A stretch of 55,741 nt of DNA from an uncultured Oscillibacter sp. (GTDB lineage Bacteria > Bacillota > Clostridia > Oscillospirales > Oscillospiraceae): positions 1-55,741 of the forward strand of contig CANRYZ010000004.1 of the NCBI GenBank assembly GCA_947644365.1, read 5' to 3'. The stretch's first letter is position 1. Every line of letters begins with the position of its first letter. The translations under genes were made by a program, and so were the position numbers. The notes under the pieces were generated by a model. That model was given only the letters and a program-made list of their open reading frames with translations. It was not told where the DNA came from and made no database searches. Of the stretch, positions 53,928-55,741 are shown one piece after another.

Positions 53928-55215
53928 GCCAGGTTTGCTCCTCTTCATGGTCGTCCTCTTTGTGACCGAGGGCGATTTTCTTTTCCCGCTCTCTGCGGAG
54001 TGTCTTGCTGTCGGCGTGCTTGTGTGCAGTTGCGGCGTCGCTTACGGGAACAGGGTTGTCAGACCGTTCCAGAGCGTGGCCCAACCGTACCACAGTGCCA
54101 GCAATCCCACCAGCACCGTCGGAATCAATAGCCACTCCGGTGAGGGGCGGGGAAGTCGGATCGTTGGCAGGGAAAAGTGCTGCTCTCTCTTCTTCCCAGC
54201 CTGTTCCAACAGGCGGTGTATCTCCCTTGCCTCTCGAATCAATTCCGTCATCTGTTCCTGTGTCGCCCAGGGATTGGGCCTTGCGGCTATCTCCTCCAGC
54301 AGAAGCATCTGCTCCGCCAGGAGTTCTCCCATTGCCGTCAGTGCAGCGGTCAACCTCTGCCACTCCTCCGCTGTGGGATGCAGTGTCTCTGCTGGCGGCT
54401 TCTGCATATTCCGCCGGCGCAGCTCCTCCATGGATAACTGCCTGTCGGATTCTGAACTCAAGCTCCATCCTCTCCTTCAAATATTTTTCGTCGTGGAGCC
54501 GGTCGTCCCGGCATCTCATACCGCCGGGAGTGGTGTAGGTGATGCTCTTTCGGCTATCCGTCCAGCGGACATCATAGCCTTCGCTGCGCATCAGCGCAAT
54601 GAACTCCTCCCGGCTGCGGGCGTACCGCATACATGCGTCGATGGTGTTCATCAGCCGGAACTTCCAGCTCTCTCCTCTGGCTGCGGTGTGGTACTCCGCC
54701 CCGGACATAGACTTAACCTTTCGTCTTTTCTGAGGTTGGAACACCGGCAGACCGAACTCCATACAAACCTGGTCGTTGCGCTGGCGCAGCTGTGTCAGCT
54801 CCGGCTCACTGATGTGCAGTTTCTTTCCGTCCTCGAAGCTGACACTGTTGATAAGGAAGTGGGAGTGGATGTGGTCCCGGTCCACATGGGTGCAGACCAG
54901 AACCTCCCGCCCTTGGAACCACTTTGCCAGCTTCAGTGCGGCGGCGTGCGCGACGACAGGGTCAACTTTCTCGTCCGCCGGGAAGGACTGCACCATGTGA
55001 TAGAACATCGTGCCGCCCTCCTTGTGGTACAGCAGCTTGGTGCGCAGGAAGTCATCGTAGACGCTCTCCGGACGGCAGTTGATGCCACTGACCAGCTGGC
55101 GGCCCTCCCACAGTGTTTTTTTCTCCTGCTGTGTGTACCTTATCACCGCTCCCATACAGGCGCGGCTCTGGCCCTTGGGATAGTTGGTAAAGTGGATAAT
55201 GGCTATCTGTTCCAC
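53914..55215 (-). CDS. MOBP-like relaxase
   Basis: 433 aa from GTG 55215, overlapping mobC by 13 bases; the frame upstream of that (into mobC and beyond) is spurious. It nicks oriT and leads transfer of the single strand. N-terminal IHFTNYPKGQSR with Tyr in GAVIRYTQQEKK, and the three-His metal motif HVDRDHIHSHFLINS are diagnostic. The C-terminal third (from about residue 255) is low-complexity, charged and Gly/Ala-rich, and another protein is encoded there in a second frame. The relaxase lies in a mobC-relaxase order common in mobilizable elements. Confidence 0.9.
   Translation of the reverse strand: MEQIAIIHFTNYPKGQSRACMGAVIRYTQQEKKTLWEGRQLVSGINCRPESVYDDFLRTKLLYHKEGGTMFYHMVQSFPADEKVDPVVAHAAALKLAKWFQGREVLVCTHVDRDHIHSHFLINSVSFEDGKKLHISEPELTQLRQRNDQVCMEFGLPVFQPQKRRKVKSMSGAEYHTAARGESWKFRLMNTIDACMRYARSREEFIALMRSEGYDVRWTDSRKSITYTTPGGMRCRDDRLHDEKYLKERMELEFRIRQAVIHGGAAPAEYAEAASRDTASHSGGVAEVDRCTDGNGRTPGGADASAGGDSRKAQSLGDTGTDDGIDSRGKGDTPPVGTGWEEERAALFPANDPTSPPLTGVAIDSDGAGGIAGTVVRLGHALERSDNPVPVSDAATAHKHADSKTLRREREKKIALGHKEDDHEEEQTWQQTM
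54042..54461 (-). CDS. Membrane protein gene nested out of frame in the relaxase gene
   Basis: 139 aa read from TTG 54461 in a different frame of the same strand as the relaxase, entirely inside it. AGGAGAGG lies 7 bases before the TTG, inside the relaxase coding sequence. The sequence is protein-like: an N-terminal charged part (MEELRRRNMQKPPAE), a helical part (LTAMGELLAEQMLLLEEIA), and a C-terminal transmembrane segment (PTVLVGLLALWYGWATLW) ending LTTLFP. By contrast the relaxase frame over the same bases is low complexity. The arrangement parallels mobB within mobA of plasmid RSF1010, where the nested protein is a membrane protein aiding mobilization. Confidence 0.65.
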   Translation of the reverse strand: MSSESDRQLSMEELRRRNMQKPPAETLHPTAEEWQRLTAALTAMGELLAEQMLLLEEIAARPNPWATQEQMTELIREAREIHRLLEQAGKKREQHFSLPTIRLPRPSPEWLLIPTVLVGLLALWYGWATLWNGLTTLFP

Positions 55216-55520
55216 CTCCCACGCTCCTGGATCTCCCGCAGGGCGGCACTGATCCCGGCCAGCTCCTGTGTCATGCCGTCCAAGTTGGCGATACTGACAC
55301 GGCCCATGTTCGCCAGCATCGTCAGCTGGTTCAGGTTCCCGCCGATGGCCCGGAGCTGTTTGGCCACTTCTTTCAGATCTTCGATCACCACCACCTGCCG
55401 TCCCAGGCAGCAGCGGGTGACATAATCGCTCTGGGACATCCGGGCCTGCTTTGCTTTCTTCTTGATGGTATCCAAATCGCTGGACGCGATCCGGATACTG
55501 AATGTGGTGTCTTTGTTCAT
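55203..55520 (-). CDS. mobC: Relaxosome accessory protein MobC
   Basis: 105 aa. SIRIASSDLDTIKKKAKQAR is ribbon-helix-helix-like, and LKEVAKQLRAIGGNLNQLTM (about 48-67) is the MobC consensus. It helps the relaxase reach the nick site by extending strand separation. GGAGG is 5 bases upstream of the ATG, and its end overlaps the relaxase gene. Confidence 0.9.
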   Translation of the reverse strand: MNKDTTFSIRIASSDLDTIKKKAKQARMSQSDYVTRCCLGRQVVVIEDLKEVAKQLRAIGGNLNQLTMLANMGRVSIANLDGMTQELAGISAALREIQERGRWNR

Positions 55521-55741
55521 CGTTCCTCCGTTCTAAAAGTGGGTCCGGGCTTCTGTCCGGAAACTGCGTTTGGCAGGGCGACGGCGAAAGCCGGCGTCCA
55601 GACAAACGCGATGCTGGCTTTCTCCTAAAGGAGAAAAATTTTCCTTTTCCCATCTCGCCGCACAAGAAGGCAACCGGGCAGCGCCCTTAACACGTTACCC
55701 CCTTACCCTCTTGACCAGGATCCGATAGTCTGGCGTACCAG
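55521..55741. other. Probable oriT region, cut by the window edge
   Basis: 221 bases without a gene upstream of mobC, where oriT usually lies in such elements. It contains inverted repeats: TCCGG...CCGGA (about 55551-55561 around GGGCTTCTG), TTTCTCC-TAAA-GGAGAAA (55619-55636) and GGGCAGCGCCC. On the minus strand ATCCTGG, like the nick region of RP4-type oriTs, occurs at about 55715-55721. The exact nick site cannot be fixed from sequence. Confidence 0.4.

Noticed and set aside
53782-55425. 547-codon open frame on the + strand opposite the relaxase
   Set aside because: Antisense to relaxase and mobC, whose motifs and ribosome sites are clear; composition is not protein-like.
1-55741. CRISPR array, rRNA or tRNA genes
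   Set aside because: No regularly spaced repeats, no rRNA-like stretches and no tRNA B-box were seen on either strand.

Overview
The window reads as chromosome of a GC-rich (roughly 65%) anaerobic Firmicute of the Oscillospiraceae type (Flavonifractor / Intestinimonas-like). This is inferred from gene content: lysine-fermentation aminomutases, a pyruvate:ferredoxin oxidoreductase, an oxygen-independent (cbi) cobalamin pathway, ECF-type ATPases beside truA, a ClpE-type ATPase and AGGAGG-type ribosome binding sites. No rRNA, tRNA or CRISPR array was seen.

Layout. (1) 1-5311, + strand: the end of a lysine fermentation cluster, with kamA (truncated by the window edge), kamD, kamE and an NhaC-type Na+/H+ antiporter, closed by a strong terminator. 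(2) 5385-7970: a 44-residue small ORF on the minus strand divergent from a LysR regulator, then a LysO-type lysine exporter and a Cys-rich small-domain protein. (3) 7990-28847, + strand: a sigma-A-like promoter, an adenosylcobalamin riboswitch with a terminator, and a run of 22 tightly packed genes. The run opens with a surface module (CbiK-like lipoprotein chelatase, two-repeat lipoprotein, ABC importer) and continues with nearly the whole cobalt-early cobalamin pathway and the lower-ligand steps. (4) 28869-42121, minus strand: a cloverleaf-like repeat, a flavodoxin/ferredoxin protein, ClpE, CvpA, a DUF5711-like protein, TruA, two paralogous membrane-anchored proteins, EcfT-EcfA2-EcfA1 (split by a miniature transposable element), a VanZ-like protein, an isolated MreB-N-terminal-like protein and a methyltransferase. 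(5) 42143-47960, minus strand: a sugar ABC transporter, LacI regulator and MalQ operon with promoter and palindromic operator. (6) 48137-51851, + strand: pyruvate:ferredoxin oxidoreductase behind a consensus promoter carrying a direct repeat. (7) 51867-55741: the left part of a mobilizable element with a large serine recombinase, a small protein, a MOBP-like relaxase, a membrane-protein gene nested out of frame inside the relaxase gene, MobC and a probable oriT.

How the parts fit. KamDE needs adenosylcobalamin, so the B12 operon next door supplies the cofactor of the fermentation cluster; the riboswitch would shut the operon down when B12 is sufficient. LysR and LysO probably sense and export excess lysine, although the ligand is inferred. 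PFOR links fermentation to reduced ferredoxin. Uroporphyrinogen-III methyltransferase and the corrinoid adenosyltransferase are not in the window and must be elsewhere.

Most unusual items: the surface-exposed CbiK/ABC module inside the B12 regulon, the RSF1010 MobB-like nested gene inside the relaxase gene, a stand-alone MreB-like N-terminal domain, a 112-residue mini-CobU next to a full CobU, and a 69-nt cloverleaf repeat. Identifications rest on motif and sequence recognition only; no database search was possible.
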